Shown: piece after piece, positions 16,419 through 24,953 of the stretch
Layout: each line of letters starts with the position of its first letter
How positions within the stretch are numbered: the first letter of the stretch is position 1
Source: CAYOYK01 sp964408185
GTDB taxonomy: Bacteria; Bacillota; Clostridia; Christensenellales; Aristaeellaceae
Assembly: GCA_964408185.1 (NCBI GenBank)
Contig: CAYOYK010000001.1
Span: 62,001 to 126,000 of the forward strand
Direction: 5' to 3'
Length of the DNA: 64,000 nucleotides
The notes under the pieces: generated by a model
What the model saw: the letters and a program-made list of their open reading frames with translations, nothing else
Told to the model about the DNA's origin: nothing
The model's database searches: none
Translations under genes and position numbers: made by a program

Positions 16419-17849
16419 TTACGGTTTCGTCATGTCCGACGCCGCCCCGGCCTCCAGCCGCTTCATCTCCCCCAGTGCGCGCAGCGTGAGCGGGACGGCA
16501 AGCGCCAGCGCGCACAGGTCGGCGACGGGCTGGCTGAGCTGGAGGCCCAGCAGTCCCATGAGACGCGGCAGAACCAGCACCGCCGGGATAAAGAATACCC
16601 CCTGCCGCGCAACGGCAAGCACCGAGGCCCGCGTGGCCGCGCCGATGGTTTGCAGCATCATGTTTGAGGTAAACACAAAGCACATCATCGGCAGCGTGGC
16701 GGCCTGCAGGCGCAGGGCCAGAGCGCCGATCTCGATCACGCGCGGGTCGTTGGCCTGAAACAGCGCCACAAGCTGCGGCGCAAAGACCTCCGCCGCCGCC
16801 GATACGCACAGCAGCAGCGTGAAGCTCACCTTGATTAAAAACCAGAAGCTCTTGCGCACGCGGTCGTACCGCTTGGCTCCGTAATTAAAGCCGCAGATCG
16901 GCTGAAAGCCCTGCCCCAGCCCTATGGTGGCCGAAACCGCAAACATCATGATCCGCCCGACGATGGACATCGCGGCGATGGCCGCGTCGTTGGAGGCGGC
17001 CATGCCAACCAGAAACGCGCCGTCCGCGCCGATGCACCCGGCCGCCGAGTTGAGGCAGACGGTCGCCACGCTGTTCAGGCCCTGCCGGAGCAGGCTGGGC
17101 AGCCCGCCGCGCAGGATGTTGCCAAAGTAGTACCGGGTGGGGCGGAACGCGCGGATGTGAATGCGCAGGTTCCCGCCGCGCCTCGTGCCCAGCAGCAGCA
17201 CGACGAAGCCGACTAGCTGGCTGAGCATCGTTGCCAGCGCCGCGCCGGAAACGCCCATTCCCAGCGCAAAGATGAACAGCGGGTCGAGCGCGATGTTCAG
17301 CACCGCGCCCGACACCATGCCGATCATCCCGTAGAACGCGCTGCCCTGAAAGCGAAGCTGGTTGTTCAGCGTCAGCGAGCCGACCATCCACGGCGCGCCG
17401 ATCAGGATGAAGCGCCCGTAGTCCATGGCGTGCGGCGCGATGGTGGGCGTGGAGCCCAGCAGGTAGACCAGCGGCTCCAGCGTCAGCAGGCCGATCCCAC
17501 CCAGCGCCGCCGCGACGATCAGCGCGCTGAAAAAGCCCGTGGCCGCCATGTGCTCCGCGTCCTCGGACGCGCCCGCGCCAAGCTGTCGGCTGATAAAATT
17601 GCCCGACCCATGCCCAAACATAAAGCCGATGGCTTGGATGATCGCCATCAGCGGCAGCGCCACGCCAATGGCTCCCGTGGCGCTGGTATCATGGAGCTGG
17701 CCGACAAAGAATGTATCGGCCATGTTGTACAGCGATGTGATGAGCATGCTCATCACCGTGGGCACGGCCATGCGGAACAGCAGCCCCGGTATGGGCGCGG
17801 TAAGCATGTCGCTTCGTTTCTCCTCGGACGTCATAACGGTACGGCGCAT
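16419..17849 (-). CDS. MATE family efflux transporter
   Basis: 476 residues with 12 helices in two homologous halves. The opening PIPGLLFRMAVPTVMSMLITSLYNMADTFFVG is the standard MATE start (residues about 21-51), with VALPLMAIIQAIGFMFGHGSGNFISRQLG following and GLGQGFQPICGFNYGAKRYDRV in the second half. It exports drugs or metabolites using a Na+ or H+ gradient. ATG 17849 has AAGGAG six bases upstream; further upstream ATGs lack a site. It is divergent from the beta-CASP gene. Confidence 0.93.
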   Translation of the reverse strand: MRRTVMTSEEKRSDMLTAPIPGLLFRMAVPTVMSMLITSLYNMADTFFVGQLHDTSATGAIGVALPLMAIIQAIGFMFGHGSGNFISRQLGAGASEDAEHMAATGFFSALIVAAALGGIGLLTLEPLVYLLGSTPTIAPHAMDYGRFILIGAPWMVGSLTLNNQLRFQGSAFYGMIGMVSGAVLNIALDPLFIFALGMGVSGAALATMLSQLVGFVVLLLGTRRGGNLRIHIRAFRPTRYYFGNILRGGLPSLLRQGLNSVATVCLNSAAGCIGADGAFLVGMAASNDAAIAAMSIVGRIMMFAVSATIGLGQGFQPICGFNYGAKRYDRVRKSFWFLIKVSFTLLLCVSAAAEVFAPQLVALFQANDPRVIEIGALALRLQAATLPMMCFVFTSNMMLQTIGAATRASVLAVARQGVFFIPAVLVLPRLMGLLGLQLSQPVADLCALALAVPLTLRALGEMKRLEAGAASDMTKP

Positions 17850-17934
17850 AAGCATCTCCTTGTAACGATCGGGCAATGGCCCTCCTACTGTTCTATCATA
17901 GTGCGCGGGGAAATGCAAGCCGCTCAGGTTGCCA

Positions 17935-17963
17935 TTTGCCAATCGCTTTGTTTATGGTATACT
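17935..17963 (+). promoter_or_regulatory. Promoter of the beta-CASP hydrolase gene
   Basis: TTTGCC, 17-bp spacer, TATACT with an upstream TG (extended -10), 33 bp before the start codon. Confidence 0.6.
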
Positions 17964-17996
17964 GTCCAAACAAGGATACGGAAGGGAGCACCCGGT

Positions 17997-19697
17997 ATGA
18001 AACTTACATTTTTAGGCGCGGCGCACGAGGTCACGGGCAGCCGCTATCTGCTGGAGGCCTGCGATCACCGCATATTGATTGACTACGGCATGGAGCAGGG
18101 GTATGACATCTACCCCAACGCGCCGCTGCCCGTGGCGGCCGGGACGATCGACGCGGTGCTGGTCACGCACGCGCACATCGACCACACCGGCTATTTGCCG
18201 CTGCTGTACAAGCAGGGCTTTCGCGGGCCGATCTACGCCACCCCCGCCACCGCCGATCTCTGCCGCGTGATGCTGCTGGATTCCGCGCACATCCAGGAGA
18301 GCGACGCGGAGTGGAAAAACCGCAAGGCCCAGCGCAGCGGCAAGCCGCTTGTCGAGCCCCTCTACACCGGCGAGGACGCCCAAAACACATCCAATCTGTT
18401 CAAGCCCTGCCCCTACCAAAAGGACGTTGATATTTTTGGCGACGTGCGCATCCGCATGACGGACGTGGGGCATCTGCTTGGGTCGGCCTCCATCAGCGTG
18501 ACCGTGACCGAGGACGGCAAGCCCCAGACCCTTGTGTTCTCCGGCGATATCGGCAATTTGCGCCAGCCCCTGCTGCGCGACCCGCAGTACCTGACGCAGG
18601 CCGATTACATCGTGATGGAGTCCACCTATGGCGACCGCAGTCACGGCCCGGTGCCGGACTATCTGTCCGCACTCTCGGAGATTATCCAGCAGACCATGGA
18701 CCGCGGCGGCAACGTGGTGATCCCGTCCTTTGCGGTGGGCCGCACGCAGGAGATGCTCTACTTCATCCGCCAAATCAAGCAGGAGGGCCGCGTACACGGT
18801 CACGACGGCTTTGAGGTGTACGTGGACAGCCCGCTGGCCATCGAGGCAACGCACATCTTCACCGAGAACACCTACGAGTGCGCCGACGAGGAGACACTCG
18901 CGCTCCTGCGAAAGGGCGTGAACCCGATTGAGTTTGACGGCCTCAAAACCGCCGTCAGCGCTGATGAAAGCAAGCAGATCAACCTGATTGAGACGCCCAA
19001 GGTGATTATCTCCGCCAGCGGCATGTGCGACGCGGGCCGCGTGCGCCACCACCTGAAGCACAACCTGTGGCGGCCGGAGAGCACCATCCTGTTCGTTGGC
19101 TACCAGAGCGCGGGCACCGTTGGCCGCGCGCTGCTGGACGGGGCCGACGAGGTCAAGCTCTTTGGCGAGACCATCGAGGTCAAGGCGCACATTCAATCGC
19201 TGGCCGGGGTCAGCGGTCACGCCGACAACGCGGGCCTGATGAAGTGGGCCTCCGCGTTCCAGCCGGGCGTAAAGCACGTTTTCGTCACCCATGGCGAGGA
19301 CGAGGTGACCGAGACATTTGCCGCGCGCCTGCGGGACGAGCTGGGCTTGGATGCGTCCGCCCCCTACAACGGGGAGTGCTGGGAGCTGACGCCCCTCACG
19401 CTGGTGCGGGAGGGCTGCAAGCAAAAGCTCGTCCATCCCGACAAGCCGGCCGCGCAGAAGACCGACGCGCAGGCCCAGCAAATGCCGGACGCGCAGGCTC
19501 AGCAGCCGATCCTTGTGCCCAAAAAGCGCAAAGAGGCGGTCGCTGGGGAGCCGGACGCCGACGCCTACGGCCAGCTCGTGTCCGCCGGGGCCAAGCTGCA
19601 AGCGCTTATCGGCAGCATGCAGCGCAGCGCCAAAAAGGAGCAAAACCGACTTGCCGCGCAGATACTGGCGCTGTGCAAGAAATTTGACAAAAGGTAG
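17997..19697 (+). CDS. MBL-fold hydrolase with beta-CASP / RNA-specificity domain (YSH1-like)
   Basis: 566 residues. The metallo-beta-lactamase core has THAHIDHTG (H58, H60, D62, H63) with later FSGDIG and SGHAD (about 410) ligands. The beta-CASP insert runs from about 205 to 330 (MESTYGDR, IPSFAVGRTQEML, VYVDSPLA, ISASGMCDAGRV). This architecture is that of CPSF73-like nucleases acting on RNA. The last 100 residues are an Ala/Gln/Lys-rich linker (DAQAQQ repeats, PKKRKE) and a short helical end, beyond the normal family length. ATG 17997 has GGGAG eight bases upstream. The RNA target is unknown. Confidence 0.9.
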   Translation: MKLTFLGAAHEVTGSRYLLEACDHRILIDYGMEQGYDIYPNAPLPVAAGTIDAVLVTHAHIDHTGYLPLLYKQGFRGPIYATPATADLCRVMLLDSAHIQESDAEWKNRKAQRSGKPLVEPLYTGEDAQNTSNLFKPCPYQKDVDIFGDVRIRMTDVGHLLGSASISVTVTEDGKPQTLVFSGDIGNLRQPLLRDPQYLTQADYIVMESTYGDRSHGPVPDYLSALSEIIQQTMDRGGNVVIPSFAVGRTQEMLYFIRQIKQEGRVHGHDGFEVYVDSPLAIEATHIFTENTYECADEETLALLRKGVNPIEFDGLKTAVSADESKQINLIETPKVIISASGMCDAGRVRHHLKHNLWRPESTILFVGYQSAGTVGRALLDGADEVKLFGETIEVKAHIQSLAGVSGHADNAGLMKWASAFQPGVKHVFVTHGEDEVTETFAARLRDELGLDASAPYNGECWELTPLTLVREGCKQKLVHPDKPAAQKTDAQAQQMPDAQAQQPILVPKKRKEAVAGEPDADAYGQLVSAGAKLQALIGSMQRSAKKEQNRLAAQILALCKKFDKR

Positions 19698-19781
19698 AGC
19701 AAACGCGGCGTGTCAAAAAAGTGGCTTACCGCCTTTTTGAGGCATGTGCTTTTGACCGGCAGTCTGTTCAGGCGGCAGAGG

Positions 19782-20130
19782 GCCTCCCTCGCAGAACGAG
19801 CTTGGTGAAACGCGCAGGGAAGCGTTTCCGCGCAACGCAGCCGCCTTTGGCGCGCACGTCGCTGGAGGCGGCATAGCGCCTCCCTCGCAGAATGCGCTTG
19901 GTGAAACGCGCAGGGAAGCGTTACCGCGCAACGCAGCCGCAGCCTTTGACGCGCATATCGCTGGAGGCAGCATTGCGTTTCCGCGCAACACAAGCCGCCG
20001 CCTTTGGCGCGCATATCGCCGGAGGCGGCATAGCGCCTCCCTCGCAGAACGCGCTTTGTGAAACGCGCAGGGAAGCATTACCGCGCAACGCCGCCGCCTT
20101 TGGCGCGCATATCGCTGGAGGCGGCATTGC
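19782..20130 (+). repeat. Array of four intergenic repeat units
   Basis: Units start at 19782, 19878, 19977 (shortened) and 20035 with lengths of about 96, 99, 58 and 96 bp. Each full unit reads GCCTCCCTCGCAGAA..., GAAACGCGCAGGGAAGCG, CCGCGCAACGC, CCTTTGGCGCGCATATCGC and GGAGGCGGCATAGC in order. The shared boundary GGAGGCGGCATAGCGCCTCC is itself an inverted repeat. Flanking sequence from about 19729 also matches the copy at 36.2 kb. The 590-bp gap holds no supported gene; a minus-strand frame through the array simply translates the repeat. Confidence 0.85.
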
Positions 20131-20223
20131 GCAGCCGTGTATTTTTCCGGCGGGTGAAAGCTCACGCTTTGGCCAGCCTTTTTGCTTTTCGTTTATTTAT
20201 TTCTGTTTTTCAATAAATTTTTG

Positions 20224-20252
20224 TTGACATTCGTATCTCCGCATGCTATACT
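20224..20252 (+). promoter_or_regulatory. Consensus promoter of the DUF2975/HTH operon
   Basis: TTGACA (20224-20229), 17-bp spacer, TGC-TATACT (20247-20252), 36 bp before the start codon. Confidence 0.85.
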
Positions 20253-20287
20253 CACGCCATCCCAAGCAACCAAAGGAGGGCCTATCA

Positions 20288-20767
20288 ATGAGTCGTAAAA
20301 CGGTATCCAATTTGCTTAAGGCGCTGGTGGTGTGCACCGCGCTGGGCGTGATCTTTGCCATTGCCGTGCTGCTGCCCGTGTACCTGCGCCACGTGGTGGA
20401 GGTATGCCCTGAGCTGCAAGCCTGCTTCTTCTGGAGCATGCTGTTTGCCGTTGTGCTGGCCGTGCCCATGGGCTGGGCGCTGACGCTGGCGTGGCAGGTG
20501 TTCACCACCATCGGAAACGATACCACCTTCTGCGCCGAGAACGCCGTTCGCCTTCAAACCGCGGCGCTGCTGGCCGCGATCGATACGGCGCTTGTGCTGG
20601 CGGGTGCGGTGTTTCTGTTCTTCGCAAACGCGCTGCCGCCCTTCCTGTGCATCGCGTTTGGCGGGCTGATTTTCCTCGGCTTCGCGCTGGCGGTGGTCTG
20701 CTTCGCGCTGGGCCAGCTGGTGGCGCAGGCAAGCAACATCAAGCAAGAAAACGATTTGACGGTGTGA
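20288..20767 (+). CDS. DUF2975 family membrane protein
   Basis: 159 residues with four hydrophobic helices (about 12-32, 52-74, 98-120, 126-148), typical of DUF2975. The start ATG 20288 follows AAAGGAGGG. It is followed after 10 bp by a small HTH regulator. This pair (DUF2975 plus a YozG-type Cro/C1 repressor) is common in Firmicutes and looks like a membrane protein with its own regulator. Biochemical function is unknown. Confidence 0.85.
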   Translation: MSRKTVSNLLKALVVCTALGVIFAIAVLLPVYLRHVVEVCPELQACFFWSMLFAVVLAVPMGWALTLAWQVFTTIGNDTTFCAENAVRLQTAALLAAIDTALVLAGAVFLFFANALPPFLCIAFGGLIFLGFALAVVCFALGQLVAQASNIKQENDLTV

Positions 20768-20777
20768 GGTGAGCGAA

Positions 20778-20990
20778 ATGTCGATCCGTATCAACTTGGA
20801 CGTAATGCTGGCCAAACGGAAGATGAGCTTGAGCGAGCTCAGCGAGCAGGTGGGCGTGACGCTCAGCAACCTCTCGCTGCTCAAAACGGGAAAGGTGCGC
20901 GCCATTCGCTTTTCCACGCTGGAGGGCGTGTGCAAGGCGCTGGACTGTCAGCCCGGCGACCTGCTGGAATTTGTTCCCGAAAGAACCTGA
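20778..20990 (+). CDS. Cro/C1-type HTH regulator (YozG-like)
   Basis: 70 residues, a single HTH_26-type domain: INLDVMLAKRKMSLSELSEQVGVTLSNLSLLKTGK covers helices 1-4 in residues 4-38, ending with ALDCQPGDLLEFVP, the usual C-terminus. It is a DNA-binding repressor of about 70 residues, likely autoregulating the DUF2975 operon (inference). A GTG at 20769 is in frame, but ATG 20778 is better placed relative to AGGTGA. Confidence 0.9.
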   Translation: MSIRINLDVMLAKRKMSLSELSEQVGVTLSNLSLLKTGKVRAIRFSTLEGVCKALDCQPGDLLEFVPERT

Positions 20991-21004
20991 TCGCAACCGT
21001 TCTT

Positions 21005-21039
21005 GCCCGCTTCCCCCAAAAAGGAGAAGCGGGCTTTTT
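21005..21039 (+). terminator. Terminator of the DUF2975/HTH operon
   Basis: Nine-bp stem GCCCGCTTC/GAAGCGGGC (21005-21013 with 21026-21034) followed by TTTTT. Confidence 0.9.
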
Positions 21040-21077
21040 GTCGAATGGCTCTGTACATGATAATGGGAGATGATTGC

Positions 21078-21518
21078 GTGCGATACCCCGATACCATCCC
21101 GGACGCGCTGCTGGCCCCCTGCGGAATCCTGTGCACGCTGTGCCACCATCACTGCGAGAGCGACGACCCCTGCCCCGGCTGTCGGGAGGGCTTGGGCAAA
21201 AGCAAGCATTGTCAGGAGTGCGCGCTGCGCCGATGCGCCGCCGAGCGCGGCCACGCGTTTTGCGCCGAGTGCGAGGCGTTTCCCTGCCAGCCGCTTTGGG
21301 CGTTTGCCTCGACGTACCCGCAGCGCTACGGTCACGCGTTTTTGCCCAACGCCTACGAGATGAAGCGGCGCGGCAAAGAGGCCATGCTTGCCAAGCTGCG
21401 CCGCGCGTGGACGTGCCCGGACTGCGGCGGCGTGATCTGCATCCACAGCGATACGTGCAGCAGCTGCGGCAGGCATTGCGACGTACCCCCATCCATCGAA
21501 AGAGGAGACCCCGAATGA
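21078..21518 (+). CDS. Cysteine-rich DUF3795-like protein
   Basis: 146 residues with 17 or more cysteines. The N-terminal part, LLAPCGILCTLCHHHC (residues 12-27) with later CPGCREG and CQECALRRCAAERGHAFCAEC, matches DUF3795 zinc-cluster proteins; the end has a second zinc ribbon (CPDCGGVICIHSDTCSSCGRHC, residues about 115-136). Function is unknown; metal binding is evident. The start is GTG 21078, with GGGAG nine bases upstream. It overlaps the next gene by four bases (ATGA). Confidence 0.8.
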   Translation: MRYPDTIPDALLAPCGILCTLCHHHCESDDPCPGCREGLGKSKHCQECALRRCAAERGHAFCAECEAFPCQPLWAFASTYPQRYGHAFLPNAYEMKRRGKEAMLAKLRRAWTCPDCGGVICIHSDTCSSCGRHCDVPPSIERGDPE

Positions 21519-21976
21519 TCGACCCCGTCATCCAAGCGCTGCCCGAAAAGCTGCTCCACGGCCTATGGAGCGCGACCGACGATCATCGCATGGCCAAGGA
21601 TATCCCCGCGCTGTCGGCGCGGTATTTGGCGGCGCTGGGCAAGCCCGGCCCGGAGGTGCTGCCCTTCTATGTGCTTTGCCGAGGCTACGACGCGCAAAGC
21701 GGCGCCAGCGAGCTGTTTATTGGCGGCGAGGAACCCCGCGACGGACTGGAGGCCTTCGCGCTTCCGGCGGGCGAGTACGCTCGCGTGACCGTGCGCCCGA
21801 AGCTCGGTTTCCTGTGGGGCCCGGCCATCGGCGAGTGCAAGCGGGCCTTCTACACGAGCTGGCTGCCGCGCAGCGACCGCGAGGCGCTTAATCTGGAATA
21901 CGAGCTGCACACGGAGGCCTCGCTTGGCAAGAAGCCGAGCGTTGATCTGCTCTTCGCCGTCCGCAAAAAGGCATAG
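21515..21976 (+). CDS. GyrI-like / AraC effector-binding domain protein
   Basis: 153 residues, one effector-binding (SHV-type) domain without a DNA-binding part. It shows the late-domain pattern FALPAGEYARVTVRP then IGECKRAFYTSWLPRS and LEYELH, typical of GyrI/SbmC-like small-molecule binding proteins. These proteins bind hydrophobic ligands or protect gyrase. It is translationally coupled to the DUF3795-like gene and ends at a bidirectional terminator. The ligand is unknown. Confidence 0.75.
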   Translation: MIDPVIQALPEKLLHGLWSATDDHRMAKDIPALSARYLAALGKPGPEVLPFYVLCRGYDAQSGASELFIGGEEPRDGLEAFALPAGEYARVTVRPKLGFLWGPAIGECKRAFYTSWLPRSDREALNLEYELHTEASLGKKPSVDLLFAVRKKA

Positions 21977-21998
21977 GCGCATCGCGCGCAGACAAAAG

Positions 21999-22039
21999 CA
22001 GGCCGGGAGCCGCCGTCATGGCGTCTCCCGGCCTGTTTT
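21999..22039. terminator. Bidirectional terminator
   Basis: Eleven-bp stem CAGGCCGGGAG/CTCCCGGCCTG (21999-22009 with 22025-22035) with T-rich sequence on both sides, between converging genes. Confidence 0.85.
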
Positions 22040-22047
22040 GCTTTGCT

Positions 22048-24189
22048 TTACTTGTCCTCCTGCGCGAGCCGTTCCTCCATGGCCGCGATGACCACGTCCA
22101 GCACCTTGCAGCGGGCGAAGTGCTTGTCGTTGGCCTCCACCACCGTCCACGGGGCCTGCGCGGTGTTGGTCTTGAGCAGCATCTCGTTCACGGCCTGCTC
22201 GTACTGCGGCCATTTGTCGCGGTTGCGCCAGTCCTCGTCCGTGATCTTCCATTGCTTGAGGGGATTGCCCTGCCGCTCGCGGAAGCGCGCAAGCTGCTCC
22301 TCGCTGGATATTTGCAGCCAGAACTTACGCACGATGCAGCCGTCGTTGAGGAGCGCCTGCTCAAACTGGTTCAGCTCCTCGTAGGCGCGCTTCCATTGCG
22401 TCTCGGTGCAAAAGCCCTCGATGCGCTCCACCATCAGCCGACCGTACCACGTCCGGTCAAAGATGGCGATATGGCCGGTCTTGGGCACATCGCGCCAGAA
22501 GCGCCACAGGTGATGATGGCTCTTCTCCTCGGCGGTAGGCGCGCTGATGGGAAAGACCTCGTAGCCGCGCGGGTCGAGCGCCGCGGCCAGCCGCTTGATG
22601 GCCCCGCCCTTTCCCGCCGCGTCCCAGCCCTCAAAGGCCAGCACCATGGGGATCTTGCGCAGATAAAGCTCGTTTTGCAGCTTGCGCAGGCGCTTTTGCT
22701 TTTCATCCAGCTGACGCTTGTAATCGCCGTCCAGCCGCAAGCCCGCGTTATAGCCGCTCAACGGCCCGATGGGCGCGGTGGGCAGGCTGTCCACATAGGG
22801 CAGCGCGACGGTATCCCACGGGCGGTCGCCCTGCGCGCGCTGTTCAAGCGCCCGCTCAAACGCCTTGATCAGCAGCTCAAACATTTGTGCCGCGCAGGTT
22901 TTGGCGTCCTCGCTTTGCAGCACATGCCACAGCGCGCCCTCGCGGTGCGTGCGCTGCATCATCGCGTCATAGAGCTTCATCAGCCTATCGTACTGCTCGT
23001 TCTGCGCCCAATCGTCCTTGGTCACGCGCCAGCGCGTGCTGCGCTTGGCTTCGAGGGCCTTGAGGCGCTTTTTCTGCTCCTTGCGGGTGATATGCAAAAA
23101 GCATTTGAGCACCAGCGCGCCATCGCAAACAAGCTGGCTTTCCATCTGCCGGATATCGGCGTAGCGACGCTCCAACTCCTTTTTGCCGATGTTCTCCTCC
23201 AAGCACGCGTCGCTGATGGTGCGATACCAGCTGTTTAAGAAAATGGACAGGTTGCCCTGCGCGGGCATGGCCTCCCAATAGCGCTTGAGCAGCGGATAGC
23301 GCTTCTGCTCGCGGCTGGGGCTGCCGATCACATGCACCTTGTAGCCGCGCGGGTCGAGCCCTTGGAGCAGCCTGCCCAGCACGGTGCCCTTGCCGGCGGC
23401 GTCCCAGCCCTCCAGCACCAGCACCACGGGAATTTTGGCGGCGCGCACCTGCTGTTGCAGGTTCATCAGGCGCGCCGTGAGCGCATCGAAATCGGGTGTG
23501 CCAGACGGCTCCGCCGCCGGGGGTGCGGACTGGCGCGCAGCAGCCGTTTCCGCAGGGGTTGCAGGCTGCGGCGCAACAGGCTTTCCCGCAGGGGGCATGG
23601 CTTGCGCCGCAGCAGGCTTTTCCGTCGGGAGCGCAGACTGCGGTGTGTCGCCCTTATTCGCCGGGGGCACGGTCTGTGGCGCAACGGCCTTTTCCGCAGG
23701 GGGCGTGGCTTGCGCCTCAACGGCCTTTTCCGCAGGGGACGCGGTCTGTGGCGCAACAGGCTTTTCCGCTGTGGACGAGGGCTGCGGCGCAACGGCCTTA
23801 CTCGCCGGGGACGCGGTCTGTGGCACAACAGGCTTGCGGGCTGTCGTGTCGGTGTTGGGCTTGCCCTTTGCGAGTATCTCCTCTTCGGCAGGTTTTTTCG
23901 ACGTGGAGGCAGGCTGGCTTGCTGCTGCGGCAGGCTTTTTTGTCGCGGCGGTCTTCTTGCTTGCTGCGTTCGGCTTGCTTGCTGCGGTCGGCTTTTTCGC
24001 CGCTGCAGCAGGCTTGGCTGCCGTCGCGGCTGACTTTTGGGCCGTGCGCACGGCGGCGGGCTTGCGGGGCGCAGCGGCGGACTTTACGCCCACGGCAACG
24101 GGTACCTCCTTTACCGCGCGGGCTTGGGTCGTTTGGGCAGTCTCCGGGGTGGCCGCAGCAGCGGCGGCGCTCGCATTCTTGGATGTCAT
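22048..24189 (-). CDS. pap: Polyphosphate:AMP phosphotransferase (two PPK2 domains) with long disordered N-terminus
   Basis: 713 residues. Two PPK2 domains: A at about 233-450 and B at about 488-710. Both have the Walker A GWDAAGKG (261-268 and 521-528). Domain B has the canonical IFDRTWYGR (D578); in domain A this is IFLNSWYR (N319), so A is probably the non-catalytic half, as known for class II PPK2. The enzyme makes ADP from AMP and polyphosphate. Residues 1-230 are low complexity: Ala/Lys/Pro-rich to about 100, then repeats of the type APQTxxPAEKAV. Family members usually have about 500 residues without this. ATG 24189 has GGAGGG. Confidence 0.92.
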   Translation of the reverse strand: MTSKNASAAAAAATPETAQTTQARAVKEVPVAVGVKSAAAPRKPAAVRTAQKSAATAAKPAAAAKKPTAASKPNAASKKTAATKKPAAAASQPASTSKKPAEEEILAKGKPNTDTTARKPVVPQTASPASKAVAPQPSSTAEKPVAPQTASPAEKAVEAQATPPAEKAVAPQTVPPANKGDTPQSALPTEKPAAAQAMPPAGKPVAPQPATPAETAAARQSAPPAAEPSGTPDFDALTARLMNLQQQVRAAKIPVVLVLEGWDAAGKGTVLGRLLQGLDPRGYKVHVIGSPSREQKRYPLLKRYWEAMPAQGNLSIFLNSWYRTISDACLEENIGKKELERRYADIRQMESQLVCDGALVLKCFLHITRKEQKKRLKALEAKRSTRWRVTKDDWAQNEQYDRLMKLYDAMMQRTHREGALWHVLQSEDAKTCAAQMFELLIKAFERALEQRAQGDRPWDTVALPYVDSLPTAPIGPLSGYNAGLRLDGDYKRQLDEKQKRLRKLQNELYLRKIPMVLAFEGWDAAGKGGAIKRLAAALDPRGYEVFPISAPTAEEKSHHHLWRFWRDVPKTGHIAIFDRTWYGRLMVERIEGFCTETQWKRAYEELNQFEQALLNDGCIVRKFWLQISSEEQLARFRERQGNPLKQWKITDEDWRNRDKWPQYEQAVNEMLLKTNTAQAPWTVVEANDKHFARCKVLDVVIAAMEERLAQEDK

Positions 24190-24446
24190 CGCAATTCCCT
24201 CCGTTGTGCTATGATCTTATTGTGGCTTTGCTGTCTTGATAAGCGAATGTGAAAAGAAAAAGCAATCCGCACGGAACCGCCTCCCTCTATTCGGGAAAGC
24301 CCGCCTCATCGGGGCCGACAAGCCGCCTTCTATGCGTTCAGTCTACCGCAAAACGCGCGCGCCGTCAAGCGCCGCGCCGTCCGCCGAATATTCAGCTTGT
24401 GGCGCGCATAGGATTGTGATAGGATAAGGAAGGAGTTGAACGCGCA

Positions 24447-24953
24447 ATGAAGCGTTTGCTGTGCTGGCTTGCGCTGTGTCTGCTTTTGTCCGCGCAGGGA
24501 CAGGCCCGCGCGGAGTCTGATGAGGTCGCCGTCGGCGCGCTGCGCTTCGCCGTGCCGGACACGATGGCGTCCTGCGCGGAAAAGCCGCCCGCCGGTACGC
24601 TCTACGCGGCCCGCAGCGCCGACGGACGCTGGGCCATGGCCGTCACCCGCGAGGCGACACGGCGCGGCGCCCGGCTTACGTTGGACGCGTTGGCGGCGCG
24701 GTACGCGGATACGCCGCGAGTGACCGTAGGCGAGCGCTACCAGCTGTCCGGCGTGGAGTTTTTGCCGCTGTGGGAGCATCGGCCGGAGGATGATATCCCC
24801 TGCACCATCCACATGGTGGCCTGCGTGCTGGGCGGCACGCTGTATCGCTTTGTATTGATCGACCGGGCGGCGGCGGGCCCGGAGGAGCCTTTCGCGCAGG
24901 ATGCGTTCGCCGCGCTGCACCCGCTGCTTACTACAAAGGAGGCAAGCCCATGA
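24447..24953 (+). CDS. Secreted protein of unknown function
   Basis: 168 residues. A clear signal peptide (MKRLLCWLALCLLLSAQGQARA, cleavage about residue 22) is followed by a compact 145-residue domain with VGALRFAVPDTM, GTLYAARSADGRWAMAVT and GVEFLPLWEH. It resembles short lumenal domains of clostridial secreted proteins, but I do not recognise a family. It overlaps the epimerase gene by four bases, so the two are translated together. ATG 24447 follows AAGGAG. Confidence 0.7.
   Translation: MKRLLCWLALCLLLSAQGQARAESDEVAVGALRFAVPDTMASCAEKPPAGTLYAARSADGRWAMAVTREATRRGARLTLDALAARYADTPRVTVGERYQLSGVEFLPLWEHRPEDDIPCTIHMVACVLGGTLYRFVLIDRAAAGPEEPFAQDAFAALHPLLTTKEASP

Noticed and set aside
19782..20130. 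Possible CRISPR array
   Set aside because: Units are about 96 bp, similar along their entire length with no unique spacers, and no cas gene is near.
19565..20165. Minus-strand frames through the repeat array (peptide with CAFHxAxSAREALCR repeats)
   Set aside because: The peptide repeat is just the translated DNA repeat; the same pattern appears in several frames and has no ribosome site.
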